A DNA stretch of 7,863 nucleotides from Pyrinomonadaceae bacterium (GCA_026786155.1 JAJAYR010000319.1:1-7863); one strand, 5' to 3'; shown: positions 1-6,868, counted from the stretch's first letter. Numbers and translations: made by a program. Notes: a model not told the origin generated them from the sequence alone.

Positions 1-719
1 GCACCGAACAGCCAGCGGCGATAACATTTTTTGTCCAAACGATACGCCGGGACGTAATGGTAAATTATCAATTTCGGATTATAAATTCCGCGCTTGCCGG
101 TCGTTAAAAGTTGGTCGTAGAGAATTTCGTTCTCGCCGCTGATAAAGCCCTTGCCCTTCGCGCCGACGTTTTCGTCGTATAAACCGATTTCTTTGAAAAC
201 GGATGTTTTGAAAATTCCGTGTCCGCCGGTAATCATCGGCGTTGTCCGTCCATAAACCCATTCTTCGTCGCCGTAATCGCGCCGGCAAATCACGCCGTCT
301 TTCAACGGCTCGACCCACGCGGGCGGCGCGGTTTCCCAGTTCGGCAGCAGTTTTCCGCCGACGTAATCAATTTGTTCCCAACGCTCGCGAAAAATTTTCT
401 CGACTTCGACGAACCAGTTTTCTTTAACTTCTTCGTCGTCATCAATGCCGCTCAGAATATCGCCGTCCGCCGAATTAATTCCGGCGTTTAAGGCGAATGA
501 GCGTCCCTGTTTTTTTTCAAAAAGATATTCGAGTTTTATATCGGTAAACTGCGGCATGATTGCTTCGACCGTCCGGCGCGTGTCGTCGGTTGAATTGTTA
601 TCAACGACCGTTATTTGCACTTCAAAGTTTTCCGGCAGTTTCGCCGCCGCCAAACTCAAGAGCGTTTTTTTCAGACTTTGGTCCCGATTGAACGTCGGAA
701 TGATTACGTTTAACTTCAT
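1..719 (-). CDS. Family 2 glycosyltransferase, C-terminus cut by window edge
   Basis: Reading leftward from the ATG at 719-717 gives 239 codons with no stop before the window edge, so the C-terminus is missing. The fold is GT-A: an N-terminal strand IIPTFNR (residues 6-12), a nucleotide-binding patch VVDNNSTDDT (38-47), the metal/nucleotide acidic motif IDDDE (92-96), and the acceptor-side acidic motif GENE (195-198). The segment LIIYHYVPAYRL (217-228), followed by an aromatic/basic RRW stretch, is typical of the C-terminal end of this GT2 type. It probably transfers a sugar from a nucleotide donor to a lipid-linked or growing glycan in the cytoplasm; donor and acceptor cannot be read from sequence. 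It starts 32 bases after the preceding glycosyltransferase gene. No clear Shine-Dalgarno is visible before the ATG (upstream is A-rich, then GACGTG). The family call is firm; the substrate is unknown. Confidence 0.9.
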   Translation of the reverse strand, partial: MKLNVIIPTFNRDQSLKKTLLSLAAAKLPENFEVQITVVDNNSTDDTRRTVEAIMPQFTDIKLEYLFEKKQGRSFALNAGINSADGDILSGIDDDEEVKENWFVEVEKIFRERWEQIDYVGGKLLPNWETAPPAWVEPLKDGVICRRDYGDEEWVYGRTTPMITGGHGIFKTSVFKEIGLYDENVGAKGKGFISGENEILYDQLLTTGKRGIYNPKLIIYHYVPAYRLDKKCYRRWLFG

Positions 720-740
720 CACGTCTTTTTTTTGAGAATT

Positions 741-770
741 ATTATTCGGCATTATTCGACATTATTCGGC
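741..770. repeat. Three tandem 10-bp repeats over a gene end
   Basis: The 10-mers ATTATTCGGC, ATTATTCGAC and ATTATTCGGC follow one another exactly at 741-750, 751-760 and 761-770. The array covers the last codons and the TAA stop (754-752) of the glycosyltransferase gene at 752-1765 and part of the 32-base gap to the next gene. Because 10 is not a multiple of 3, each copy is read in a different frame; the stop falls in the middle copy. Confidence 0.85.
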
Positions 771-1765
771 GAGATAAATGAAAATTCTAACGGGCGCATT
801 TTCTTAAACAAACGCGCGGTCAGGCGCGGCGAAAAGCGCATTAAAAAATTTACCAGAAACAATTTCGGTTGGCGGTAAAATTTATTGGCTTCGGCGAGAT
901 GGCTCGCCGCGCCGGTGAAATCGCCCTGCGTCAGACACCACTTGCCTTTTTCGAGTTCGACGGCGGCTTCGCATAAAGCCGTCCGCCGCTTCCAGACTTT
1001 CAACTCCGCTTCGTCGAGATTGTATTTTTCATAAACGACGCTCATCGCGCGAACGCTTCTTTCGGCGCGTTCAACATTTGTTCCCGAAAGATTATCGGGG
1101 CGCACCCGATATTTGAGCAAAACTTCGCGCTGATAACCGATTCGCGCACCGTTTTTCGCCAGACGAAACCACAAATCAAAATCCTCGACCCGCGCAACTG
1201 CGGCATCGAACAACCCGAATTTTTCGAGCAAAGATTTTTTGAGAACCGTTCCCGAAGTGATGACGCTGCATTTGGCACTCAATAGGTTTACCGTCGTAAC
1301 CGCGCCGTTCGACGGTGCGCCCTGCATAAATGTTCGTTTTTCAAACAGCGGCTCGCCGAAAATCAGCGCGTCGCAGTAAGCCATTTCGAGATGTTTTTTT
1401 TCGAGAAATTCGACTTGCGACACGAGAAAATCAGGCAGCCAAACATCGTCGCCGTCAAGAAAAGCCAGCAAATCGCCGCGGGCGTGTTCGATGGCGACGT
1501 TTCTTGCGAATCCCGCGCCTTTGTTCGGTTGTTTGAGATAAATTATTTTGTTCAAATACGGCTCTAAAACTCTTTCAAACTCAACGGTGTCGGGCGAACC
1601 GTCGTTAACGACGATGATTTCGTAATTTTGAAAAGTCTGCGCGAAAACCGAATCCAAAGTTTCCGCAATATATTTGGCGATGTTATACGCGGGCGTAATA
1701 ATCGAAACTTTTGGCGCGTTTTTCGTAACATTCGCGCCGACAAATTTTTCAAAATTATTTTTCAT
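752..1765 (-). CDS. Family 2 glycosyltransferase with TPR-like helical tail
   Basis: This is a 337-residue GT-A enzyme. Domain marks are VSIITPAYN (20-28), the nucleotide-binding EIIVVNDGSPDT (49-60), NKGAGFARN (81-89), the metal-binding LDGDDVWLPD (103-112), and the catalytic-base region VEDFDLWFRLA (193-203). This layout is common in polysaccharide-cluster GT2 enzymes. Residues about 263-320 (ALCEAAVELEKGKWCLTQGD and onward) look like one TPR-type helix pair followed by a basic, partly hydrophobic helix, which may mediate a protein or membrane contact. No membrane segments are obvious. I chose the ATG at 1765; the ATG at 1780 (adds MQIIE) is equally possible, and neither has a well-placed Shine-Dalgarno. 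The open frame continues upstream into the hairpin repeat at 1786-1912, so longer starts are unlikely. The stop lies inside a 10-bp tandem repeat. Donor and acceptor are not predictable. Confidence 0.9.
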   Translation of the reverse strand: MKNNFEKFVGANVTKNAPKVSIITPAYNIAKYIAETLDSVFAQTFQNYEIIVVNDGSPDTVEFERVLEPYLNKIIYLKQPNKGAGFARNVAIEHARGDLLAFLDGDDVWLPDFLVSQVEFLEKKHLEMAYCDALIFGEPLFEKRTFMQGAPSNGAVTTVNLLSAKCSVITSGTVLKKSLLEKFGLFDAAVARVEDFDLWFRLAKNGARIGYQREVLLKYRVRPDNLSGTNVERAERSVRAMSVVYEKYNLDEAELKVWKRRTALCEAAVELEKGKWCLTQGDFTGAASHLAEANKFYRQPKLFLVNFLMRFSPRLTARLFKKMRPLEFSFISPNNVE

Positions 1766-1785
1766 TTCGATTATCTGCATAAAAT

Positions 1786-1912
1786 GTAACGCCAGCCTCC
1801 GGCTGGCAGTCGCGGGAGCGTCTCGCTCGCGCGTGTCGGTGCGAGATTTATCTCGCCAGTGACGGCGGTGAGCGGGACGCACACCGGACAGCCGCCGGGA
1901 CAGGCGGTGTTA
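1786..1912. repeat. GC-rich five-hairpin repeat element with imperfect terminal inverted repeats
   Basis: This 127-bp block fills the gap between two glycosyltransferase genes. Its ends are imperfectly inverted: GTAACGCC at 1786-1793, and GTAACACC read on the minus strand from 1912. Five hairpins follow one another. They are GCCAGCC/GGCTGGC (1791-1807, loop TCC), CGCGGGAGCG/CGCTCGCGCG (1811-1833, one mismatch), GCGAGAT/ATCTCGC (1841-1856), CGGTG..CACCG with an inner GCG/CGC (1866-1886), and CCGCC/GGCGG (1892-1907). It contains no coding sequence I can defend. It resembles a small non-autonomous mobile or REP-like dispersed repeat; dispersal cannot be shown from one copy. It carries the TAA stop codon (1912-1910) of the upstream gene. 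Confidence 0.75.
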
Positions 1913-3067
1913 CGTTCGTATCGGCTCCCAACGCGCGTAGCGTTCGCCGCGCAGGAATTTGTAAAATCCGATGAGCGAAGCCAGATTTGCCAGCACAAAA
2001 TAAAACGGAATCGCCAGAATGCCGAGTTTTCTGCCGTTTCTCTCCAAAATCCAGCCGACCAGCGCAATGGCGTAGAAAGCGATTTGCAGCGCGAAAACAA
2101 CCTCGAAAATTTCCGAGAAAAACGTCAGCGCGAACGATGATATAAAAATGAGCAGCAGGAAAATCGGCACGGCGTAGCGCAGAAGTTTGTGCGAGACGAG
2201 TTCGACGGCGAAAAATCCGCTGCGAAATGGATTCATCATTCGGCGGTTGCGCCACAAATCCGTAAAAGTTTGCGAAATGACGCGGACGCGCATTCTCATT
2301 TCATTGTCGGCGCGGCGGTTGGTTTCTTCGGTGCAAACCGCGTTCGGTTCGTAAATCGTTCGCCAGCCTCGTTCGTAAATGTTCATTGCAATCAGAAAAT
2401 CGGAACAGGCTTCGGCATACATCGGGCGATAAATCGCGCGGCGCACGGCGTATAGACAGCCCGACGCGCCGATCAGCGAACAGGCGCGGCTCTCCGTTTT
2501 TTTCAGGAAAGTTTCGTAGCTCCAATAACTTTTCGCGCCCTTGCCGACGTTGGAACTCGAATCGTCAACGTAAATCAATCTGCCCGCGACGCAGCCGACG
2601 GTTTCGTCCGCGAAACTCGGCAGCATCTGCGCTAAAACGTCCGGCTGATACATCGTCGTTGCGTCGGAGAACAAAATAATCTCGCCGTTCGAGCGTTCGA
2701 CCGCCGCGTTCTGCGCCATCGTTTTGCCGCGTCGCTCCGGCTGCCGGTAAAGTTTTACGCCTTTTTCCGCAAAACTTTTGACGATTTCGTCGGTGCGGTC
2801 GCTTGAGCAATCCGAGACGACCAGAATCTCTAACTTTTCCTTCGGATAATCAATCTGCAAAGTGTTTTCGAGTTTGCCGGAAATGTCTTTTTCTTCGTTG
2901 TAAGCGGCGATTAAAACGGTGACGGTCGGCTCGAAAAAAGATTTTTTAACTTCGCGCGGGCGAACGCGGCTGACGAAATAAACGAGCAGCGGATAGCCGA
3001 CATAAACATAGCACAGCGCGGCGGTGCCGACCAAAAAAATAATTTGTGCCGTCCAATAAATCTTCAT
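1910..3067 (-). CDS. Membrane-anchored family 2 glycosyltransferase (COG1215-like)
   Basis: This 385-residue protein has one N-terminal membrane helix (about residues 8-33) and three C-terminal ones (about 298-316, 323-341 and 349-367). They flank a cytoplasmic GT-A domain. Marks are VTVLIAAYNEEKDI (49-62), ILVVSDCSSDRTDEI (81-95), RRGKTMAQN (112-120), the acidic motif FSDATTMYQPD (133-143), GASGCLYAVRR (200-210), the acidic EACSDFLIA (219-227), and a basic RMRVRVISQ (258-266) at the place of the Q/R-x-x-R-W motif. This is the architecture of processive or lipid-acceptor GT2 enzymes such as poly-GlcNAc and hyaluronan synthases. The protein could elongate a chain or add a sugar to an undecaprenyl-linked intermediate. 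I chose the ATG at 3067, two bases after the stop of the ligase gene; a GTG at 3106 would overlap that gene by 37 bases. The tight spacing implies translational coupling. Its stop codon lies in the hairpin repeat. Confidence 0.9.
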   Translation of the reverse strand: MKIYWTAQIIFLVGTAALCYVYVGYPLLVYFVSRVRPREVKKSFFEPTVTVLIAAYNEEKDISGKLENTLQIDYPKEKLEILVVSDCSSDRTDEIVKSFAEKGVKLYRQPERRGKTMAQNAAVERSNGEIILFSDATTMYQPDVLAQMLPSFADETVGCVAGRLIYVDDSSSNVGKGAKSYWSYETFLKKTESRACSLIGASGCLYAVRRAIYRPMYAEACSDFLIAMNIYERGWRTIYEPNAVCTEETNRRADNEMRMRVRVISQTFTDLWRNRRMMNPFRSGFFAVELVSHKLLRYAVPIFLLLIFISSFALTFFSEIFEVVFALQIAFYAIALVGWILERNGRKLGILAIPFYFVLANLASLIGFYKFLRGERYARWEPIRT

Positions 3068-3069
3068 CT

Positions 3070-4653
3070 TTAAGCCGTTCGCCAAACGGAAAGTTTCTCG
3101 CGCCACGATTCCGCTGCGACTTCTTTTTGCAGTCCTTTTTCAATCACGTAAATTCGCCGGAACGCGACCGCGTAGGCGACTAAATAATAAACATACCAGA
3201 GATACGCGACCGAACCGAAAAAGCTCGCCGCCATAAATGCGACGAGGCTGCCCTGCAAACCGATTGCCATAAAATAAAACCAATCGCGCTCGCCTCCCGC
3301 GTTCTGCGTATGTTCAATCGCGGCGAGTTTTCGCAGTGCGCTGACGATAAAAATGAGGTATGCCGCCAAACCGAGCAGTCCGAGTTCCGATGAAACCTGC
3401 GTGTAGGAATTATGCGTCTGCAAATTGTGCGGGCTGAAATTTGGCGAATTGCCGATGCCGATGCCCCACGGATTGCGAATCGTGACCAGTAGGGAAACCA
3501 GCAGACCGTCGCGCCGCGCTCCCGCCGAACCGACCGGATCAAGATTCGGAAAAAAAATCGAAAGAATCCGCAATCCGTAATTGCCGGGCGCGAGCAGCAG
3601 AAATAATCCGCCGACGACGATTGAAATAATCGTGTATTTCAACCGTTGGGCGCGTCCGAGTTTCCAAATTAACACTGCTGCCATGGCGATAAAAGCCAGA
3701 AACGCGCCGCGCGAAAAAGTAACCAGCATCCCGAACAAAAACACGCCGCTGATTGCCAGATAAAATAAACGCCAAATTATATTTTTCGATGCCAAAGCCA
3801 AACCGACGACAATCGGTATCATCGTTACCAGTTGAATCGCCAAATCGTTCGGATTGCTGAAAAGTCCGACCAAATCAATCGAAACGCGATAGCCTTCGGT
3901 CTTAAATTCGCCCTTCAAATAAAGACTTATCGCCATCAGGCTGATGTAAATGCTGATTATCAGCGACAGCCAAATCAATATCATCAAACGCCGCCGTGTG
4001 CGGACGACGTTGACCATCACGATAAACATCAAAACGGCTTTGATAAACGGGTCGTTGAAAGTTTCCCATGCCGTCAGCGGGTCGCGGGCAATCGGCATCG
4101 TAATAATCGCCAATCCGACCAACGCCAGGATACTTTTGACTTCGGTGTTGAGAATCGTCAGCGAACCTTCGGCGGAAAGCTGTGTCGGAACGTAAATCAA
4201 AAGCGTCGCTACGGCGATTATAAACGCGCCGCTTTGCAGGAAACCCATTCCCGGAATCAGTTCGTAAGGGCGATAAAAAACGAAAATCGTAAAAAGAAAA
4301 ATTCCCGCAAAAGTGAAACTGTGTCCGTTGCGGGCAATCCAATCGTCGGAGGTCAACAGTTTTTCGCGGCGCAGCGTGTTTTTCTTTTCTTTCTCAGACT
4401 TTTTTCGCCCGGAATAATTTCTATTTTTACCTTCGGAAGAATTTTCAGCGGCAATGTCGGCGGCGGGTAAATCAACTGCGGCGGGCGCGGCAGCGGTGAA
4501 AATCGGCGATTCGGTTGCAGAAATACTCTCGGTCGCTTCACCGGCGCTTTTTTTTTCGCCCGGCGCAAGCGGCGAATAATCTTTCTCCACGCGCTTTTTT
4601 TTCGACGGCGCGAGCGATTCGTATTCGTGGTTTCTCCGATTGCCTAACTTCAT
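3070..4653 (-). CDS. O-antigen ligase/polymerase family membrane protein (Wzy_C-like)
   Basis: This 527-residue polytopic membrane protein has about ten or more hydrophobic segments from residue 112 to 500. Wzy/WaaL superfamily marks are FYRPYELIPGM (126-136) before the second helix, FSNPNDLAIQ (265-274), TFSRGAFLAF (312-321), and the periplasmic-loop segment NLQTHNSYTQVSSELGLLG (410-428). The last contains the histidine typical of the Wzy_C domain. The protein probably either polymerises undecaprenyl-linked repeat units or transfers a finished glycan to lipid or protein on the periplasmic side; sequence does not separate these. The first ~110 residues are charged, Ala/Glu/Lys-rich, predicted disordered and presumably cytoplasmic. 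They include two similar segments, YESLAPSKKK (11-20) and YSPLAPGEKK (26-35). The ATG at 4653 follows a 69-base gap after the methyltransferase gene; the Shine-Dalgarno is weak (GAGAAAG about 10 bases upstream, plus GAG next to the start). Confidence 0.9.
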   Translation of the reverse strand: MKLGNRRNHEYESLAPSKKKRVEKDYSPLAPGEKKSAGEATESISATESPIFTAAAPAAVDLPAADIAAENSSEGKNRNYSGRKKSEKEKKNTLRREKLLTSDDWIARNGHSFTFAGIFLFTIFVFYRPYELIPGMGFLQSGAFIIAVATLLIYVPTQLSAEGSLTILNTEVKSILALVGLAIITMPIARDPLTAWETFNDPFIKAVLMFIVMVNVVRTRRRLMILIWLSLIISIYISLMAISLYLKGEFKTEGYRVSIDLVGLFSNPNDLAIQLVTMIPIVVGLALASKNIIWRLFYLAISGVFLFGMLVTFSRGAFLAFIAMAAVLIWKLGRAQRLKYTIISIVVGGLFLLLAPGNYGLRILSIFFPNLDPVGSAGARRDGLLVSLLVTIRNPWGIGIGNSPNFSPHNLQTHNSYTQVSSELGLLGLAAYLIFIVSALRKLAAIEHTQNAGGERDWFYFMAIGLQGSLVAFMAASFFGSVAYLWYVYYLVAYAVAFRRIYVIEKGLQKEVAAESWREKLSVWRTA

Positions 4654-4722
4654 TACTCAAACTTTCTCAAAATAATTTCAACTTGGAAACAACCAACCCG
4701 GTTGATTCTTCTCGACCGCTCG

Positions 4723-5466
4723 TCAAATATTCTTTTTCAAAATTACGATTATATTCGTTCGCCAGCGACGGAGCGAATGCCGCATCAACAATCTGATGAA
4801 AAAAAGTTCGGCGACGGCGAACGGCGGAACCAGCGCGAACACCGCGTCGGAACTGATTAGTTTTATCTTCTCGATGGTGAAATTTGTTTTTTGCGCCAGC
4901 GGGCTGATTGTTTCTTCGCGGTTGGCTTTGTATTGAACTTCAAAAACATCGTCCGCCGTTCTGCCGTCAAGCAGGCGCGTCAACTTTTTCACCAGCGCGT
5001 TCGGCACGACTTTTCGCATTCGGGCGAAGCAGCCGTTTTCGTTGACGGTGTGAAAAATAAAAATGCCGTTCGGCTTGAGGACGCGGCATATCTCGGCGAA
5101 CTGAATTTGCGGATTGTCGAGATGTTCGACGACCATATTAGCCGTCGCCACGTCAAAATAATTTTCCGCGAAAGGTATTTTGTCGGCGGTGGCGTGGACG
5201 CGCTGCGAAATAGTGCGGTGTTTGAGAAGCGACGGAAAATCGTAATCTATGCCGACAATGTGTTTGGCTTTGCCGAACAATTCTTTTTCCTGTTCAAAAC
5301 GCCACGGCGGTAAAAGATGATGACCGCAGCCGATGTCGAGCCATTTTGCGCCCGCCGGAATCTCGGAAGTTAAAAATTTTTCGTAAATCGTTTGCGAGTA
5401 ATCCAACGACGGAACGGTGGTTCGTTTAGCAAAACCATAAAAATTTTGCAGGTATTTGTTTATCAT
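4723..5466 (-). CDS. Class I SAM-dependent methyltransferase (Methyltransf_11-like)
   Basis: This 247-residue protein has a Rossmann-type methyltransferase core. Motif I is WLDIGCGHHLLPPW (42-55), the acidic ribose-binding residue is in HIVGIDYDFPSL (69-80), the adenine-side motif is ATADKIPFAENYFD (92-105), FDVATANMVVEHLDNP (104-119) is motif IV, and CRVLKPNGIFIFHT (127-140) is the post-motif strand. The C-terminus (FALVPPFAVAELFFIRLL, 210-227, then RRWR) is hydrophobic and basic and may sit on the membrane. As first gene of the polysaccharide cluster it could O- or N-methylate a sugar or a lipid carrier; quinone-type methyltransferases share the core, so the substrate is unproven. The ATG at 5466 is the only reasonable start. 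An AGAAGGA Shine-Dalgarno-like motif at 5487-5481 is rather far from it (14 bases). A TATAAT box and a strong hairpin lie upstream. Confidence 0.88.
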   Translation of the reverse strand: MINKYLQNFYGFAKRTTVPSLDYSQTIYEKFLTSEIPAGAKWLDIGCGHHLLPPWRFEQEKELFGKAKHIVGIDYDFPSLLKHRTISQRVHATADKIPFAENYFDVATANMVVEHLDNPQIQFAEICRVLKPNGIFIFHTVNENGCFARMRKVVPNALVKKLTRLLDGRTADDVFEVQYKANREETISPLAQKTNFTIEKIKLISSDAVFALVPPFAVAELFFIRLLMRHSLRRWRTNIIVILKKNI

Positions 5467-5498
5467 AACGCCGCGCCGTTTCCTTCTAAATAACTTTT

Positions 5499-5521
5499 CG
5501 CCGGTTGAAAATCAACCGGCG
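5499..5521 (-). promoter_or_regulatory. Perfect 10-bp hairpin in the leader of the polysaccharide genes
   Basis: Arms CGCCGGTTGA (5499-5508) and TCAACCGGCG (5512-5521) pair perfectly around a three-base loop. The hairpin lies between the TATAAT box at 5541-5536 and the methyltransferase start at 5466, so a transcript starting near 5529 would carry it almost at its 5' end. On the minus strand the hairpin is followed by AAAAG, not a U-run, so it is not a terminator for leftward transcription. A 5' stabilising stem or a protein-binding site are both possible. Confidence 0.6.
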
Positions 5522-5535
5522 TTTTCAATTTTCAT

Positions 5536-5564
5536 ATTATAGGTTTAGTTTAGTGAATTTATTA
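5536..5564 (-). promoter_or_regulatory. Candidate promoter for the polysaccharide cluster
   Basis: A perfect TATAAT sits at 5541-5536 on the minus strand, 70 bases before the methyltransferase ATG. The -35 position 17 bases upstream (5564-5559) reads TAATAA, a poor match to TTGACA, so the promoter rests on the -10 box and an AT-rich spacer. The predicted start is near 5529. Confidence 0.45.
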
Positions 5565-5704
5565 CTGTGAAGTCGGCGTTTGAAAATTACGAAAGTGATT
5601 TCGTTGGAGTGAACGAAGAATGTTTGTTGAAAGGCAATCCCGAAAGTATCTGCTTTCTTTGAGGTATTTTGATGGATTTTCCGGCTGCTCCGACAAATCA
5701 AATT

Positions 5705-5721
5705 TTACGGTTAAACCGTAA
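5705..5721 (-). terminator. 17-bp palindrome across the stop codon; possible terminator or site
   Basis: Arms TTACGGTT (5705-5712) and AACCGTAA (5714-5721) are perfect inverted repeats around one central A. The TAA stop of the sigma-like gene (5713-5711) is inside it. Leftward transcription would meet AAAATTTGATTTG next, which is only weakly U-rich, so intrinsic termination is doubtful. No other terminator is visible in the 244-base gap 5467-5710. Confidence 0.35.
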
Positions 5722-6868
5722 CTTCCTCGGCTTTCTCGACCTTGATGATTTGGCGCACCGTTTGTCTTAAGGCTTTTTCAAAATGGCGGGCTTCGTTCAC
5801 GCCGTTAAAGGAAAGCTGCTGTAAATTCGATTCGATGCGTTTGCGGTAATCCGACACGAGCGAATCAGAAACGCCGAGCATATCGGCGACTTCGAGCTGC
5901 GTTCCGCTGTCGGAAATCAAATAGCAATGCCACAAAACGCTAATCATCCGATTATACTGTTTCTCTTTGCCGCGCACCGATTTGTTGAGATTCTGCAAAA
6001 AATTGTCCACGAAATTGACCGCCGACAATTCGGCTTCGCGGCGCAGCACATTTTCTTCGGGCGTTTCGCGGTGGTCAGCAAAGTCAAATTCCATCCGGTC
6101 GTCTTCGCCGCCGTCCTGCGCCGCACCGCCGCCCGGCACGAGGTAAATATCCATAATCGGCAGCCGCGACATTACAAACGAACGAAGCGAACGCACGTCA
6201 ACCGGCGAATCAATCGCTTTGAAAACCTTGATAATCAATTTTTCGAGTTCGACGTTGCTGATAACGATTTGCGCGTCGCCCGTGCAGCCGACCATTCGCG
6301 TATCGCGGCTCATAAACGAGACGGTTTTCACGCGCCCTTCCATTTCCTGCACGTTGCGGCGCGATTTTTCGTTTTTCCAATCCGCCAAACCGTACAGCCG
6401 GTCGGCGAGGCGGCGATGAATATCGGGATTATTGAGATTGTCGTAACGCTTAAAAGTTTTGCTCGTTTGAATCAAAGTCGAGACGCGCCGCGCCAGCCGA
6501 TAAGATTCGGGATAGCGTTTGCGAAGTTCGGCGGTCAGCATATTCGTCAGTTCGATTTGGCTGATTTCCGCTTCGATTTCCGCGTCCGACATTCCTGTGT
6601 CGAGATAATGCTGAAAACGCTCTTTGCCTAATAACGCGACGAAAAGTTCCTGCGTCAAATCCGTGTAAGCGTTGTGCTTGCCTTCTTCGACCAGAAAACC
6701 GGCGCGTTTGGAAGCCCGCACCAGCGGATGCGAACCGACGATGCGGTGAAGTTCCGCCCAGATTTGATTAACGTCTGACGTTTTGAGGCTTTCATTCCAT
6801 TTGCCGACCTTTATTTGCCGGTGCTGGACAGTTTTCGGCAGAATTACCTGCTCTCTCATTGCGCTCAT
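5711..6868 (-). CDS. Divergent sigma-70-like regulator with C-terminal helix-turn-helix
   Basis: This soluble protein has 385 residues. YTDLTQELFVALLGKERF (68-85) resembles sigma region 2.1-2.2, the core-RNA-polymerase contact. ETPEENVLRREAELSAV (268-284) resembles the linker before region 4, and TQLEVADMLGVSDSLVSDYR (323-342) is a helix-turn-helix of region 4.2 type, followed by RKRIESNLQQL. I see no clear -10-recognition aromatic motif (regions 2.3-2.4). The ~185 residues between the two patches are much longer than an ECF linker and match no domain I know. A Gly/Asp-rich loop (GGGAAQDGGEDD, 246-257) precedes the second half. It may be a DNA-binding regulator or unusual sigma factor; a plain HTH protein is the alternative. 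The start at 6868 has a good Shine-Dalgarno (GAAGGG, 6880-6875, six bases away). It is divergent from a small zinc-finger gene. Confidence 0.75.
   Translation of the reverse strand: MSAMREQVILPKTVQHRQIKVGKWNESLKTSDVNQIWAELHRIVGSHPLVRASKRAGFLVEEGKHNAYTDLTQELFVALLGKERFQHYLDTGMSDAEIEAEISQIELTNMLTAELRKRYPESYRLARRVSTLIQTSKTFKRYDNLNNPDIHRRLADRLYGLADWKNEKSRRNVQEMEGRVKTVSFMSRDTRMVGCTGDAQIVISNVELEKLIIKVFKAIDSPVDVRSLRSFVMSRLPIMDIYLVPGGGAAQDGGEDDRMEFDFADHRETPEENVLRREAELSAVNFVDNFLQNLNKSVRGKEKQYNRMISVLWHCYLISDSGTQLEVADMLGVSDSLVSDYRKRIESNLQQLSFNGVNEARHFEKALRQTVRQIIKVEKAEEVTV

Noticed and set aside
1766..1882. 39-codon N-terminal extension of the GT2 gene at 752-1765
   Set aside because: The extension is Arg-rich translation of the hairpin repeat and precedes the normal GT2 start strand; ATGs at 1780 and 1765 lie just after the element.
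1771..2255. Minus-strand open frames of 109 and 135 codons around the hairpin repeat
   Set aside because: They overlap the end of a well-supported glycosyltransferase in other frames and the repeat; no family features.
2658..2668. Acidic motif SDAT in the membrane glycosyltransferase instead of a full D-x-D
   Set aside because: A (T/S)DA-N/T-T form is, as far as I know, usual in COG1215-type GT2 enzymes, so it does not indicate inactivity.
3832..4470. 212-codon open frame on the plus strand
   Set aside because: It is antisense to the ligase-like gene, whose frame has clear family motifs; the antisense protein is Arg/Asn/Gln-rich with no recognisable domain.
4698..4705. CCGGTTGA shared between the gap before the ligase gene and the leader hairpin at 5499-5521
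   Set aside because: An isolated 8-mer match; the copy at 4698 forms no comparable hairpin, so it is treated as probable coincidence.
5927..6631. 234-codon open frame on the plus strand
   Set aside because: It is antisense to the sigma-like gene; its His/Arg/Phe-rich composition is what the reverse of that coding sequence would give, and no ribosome binding site or motif supports it.
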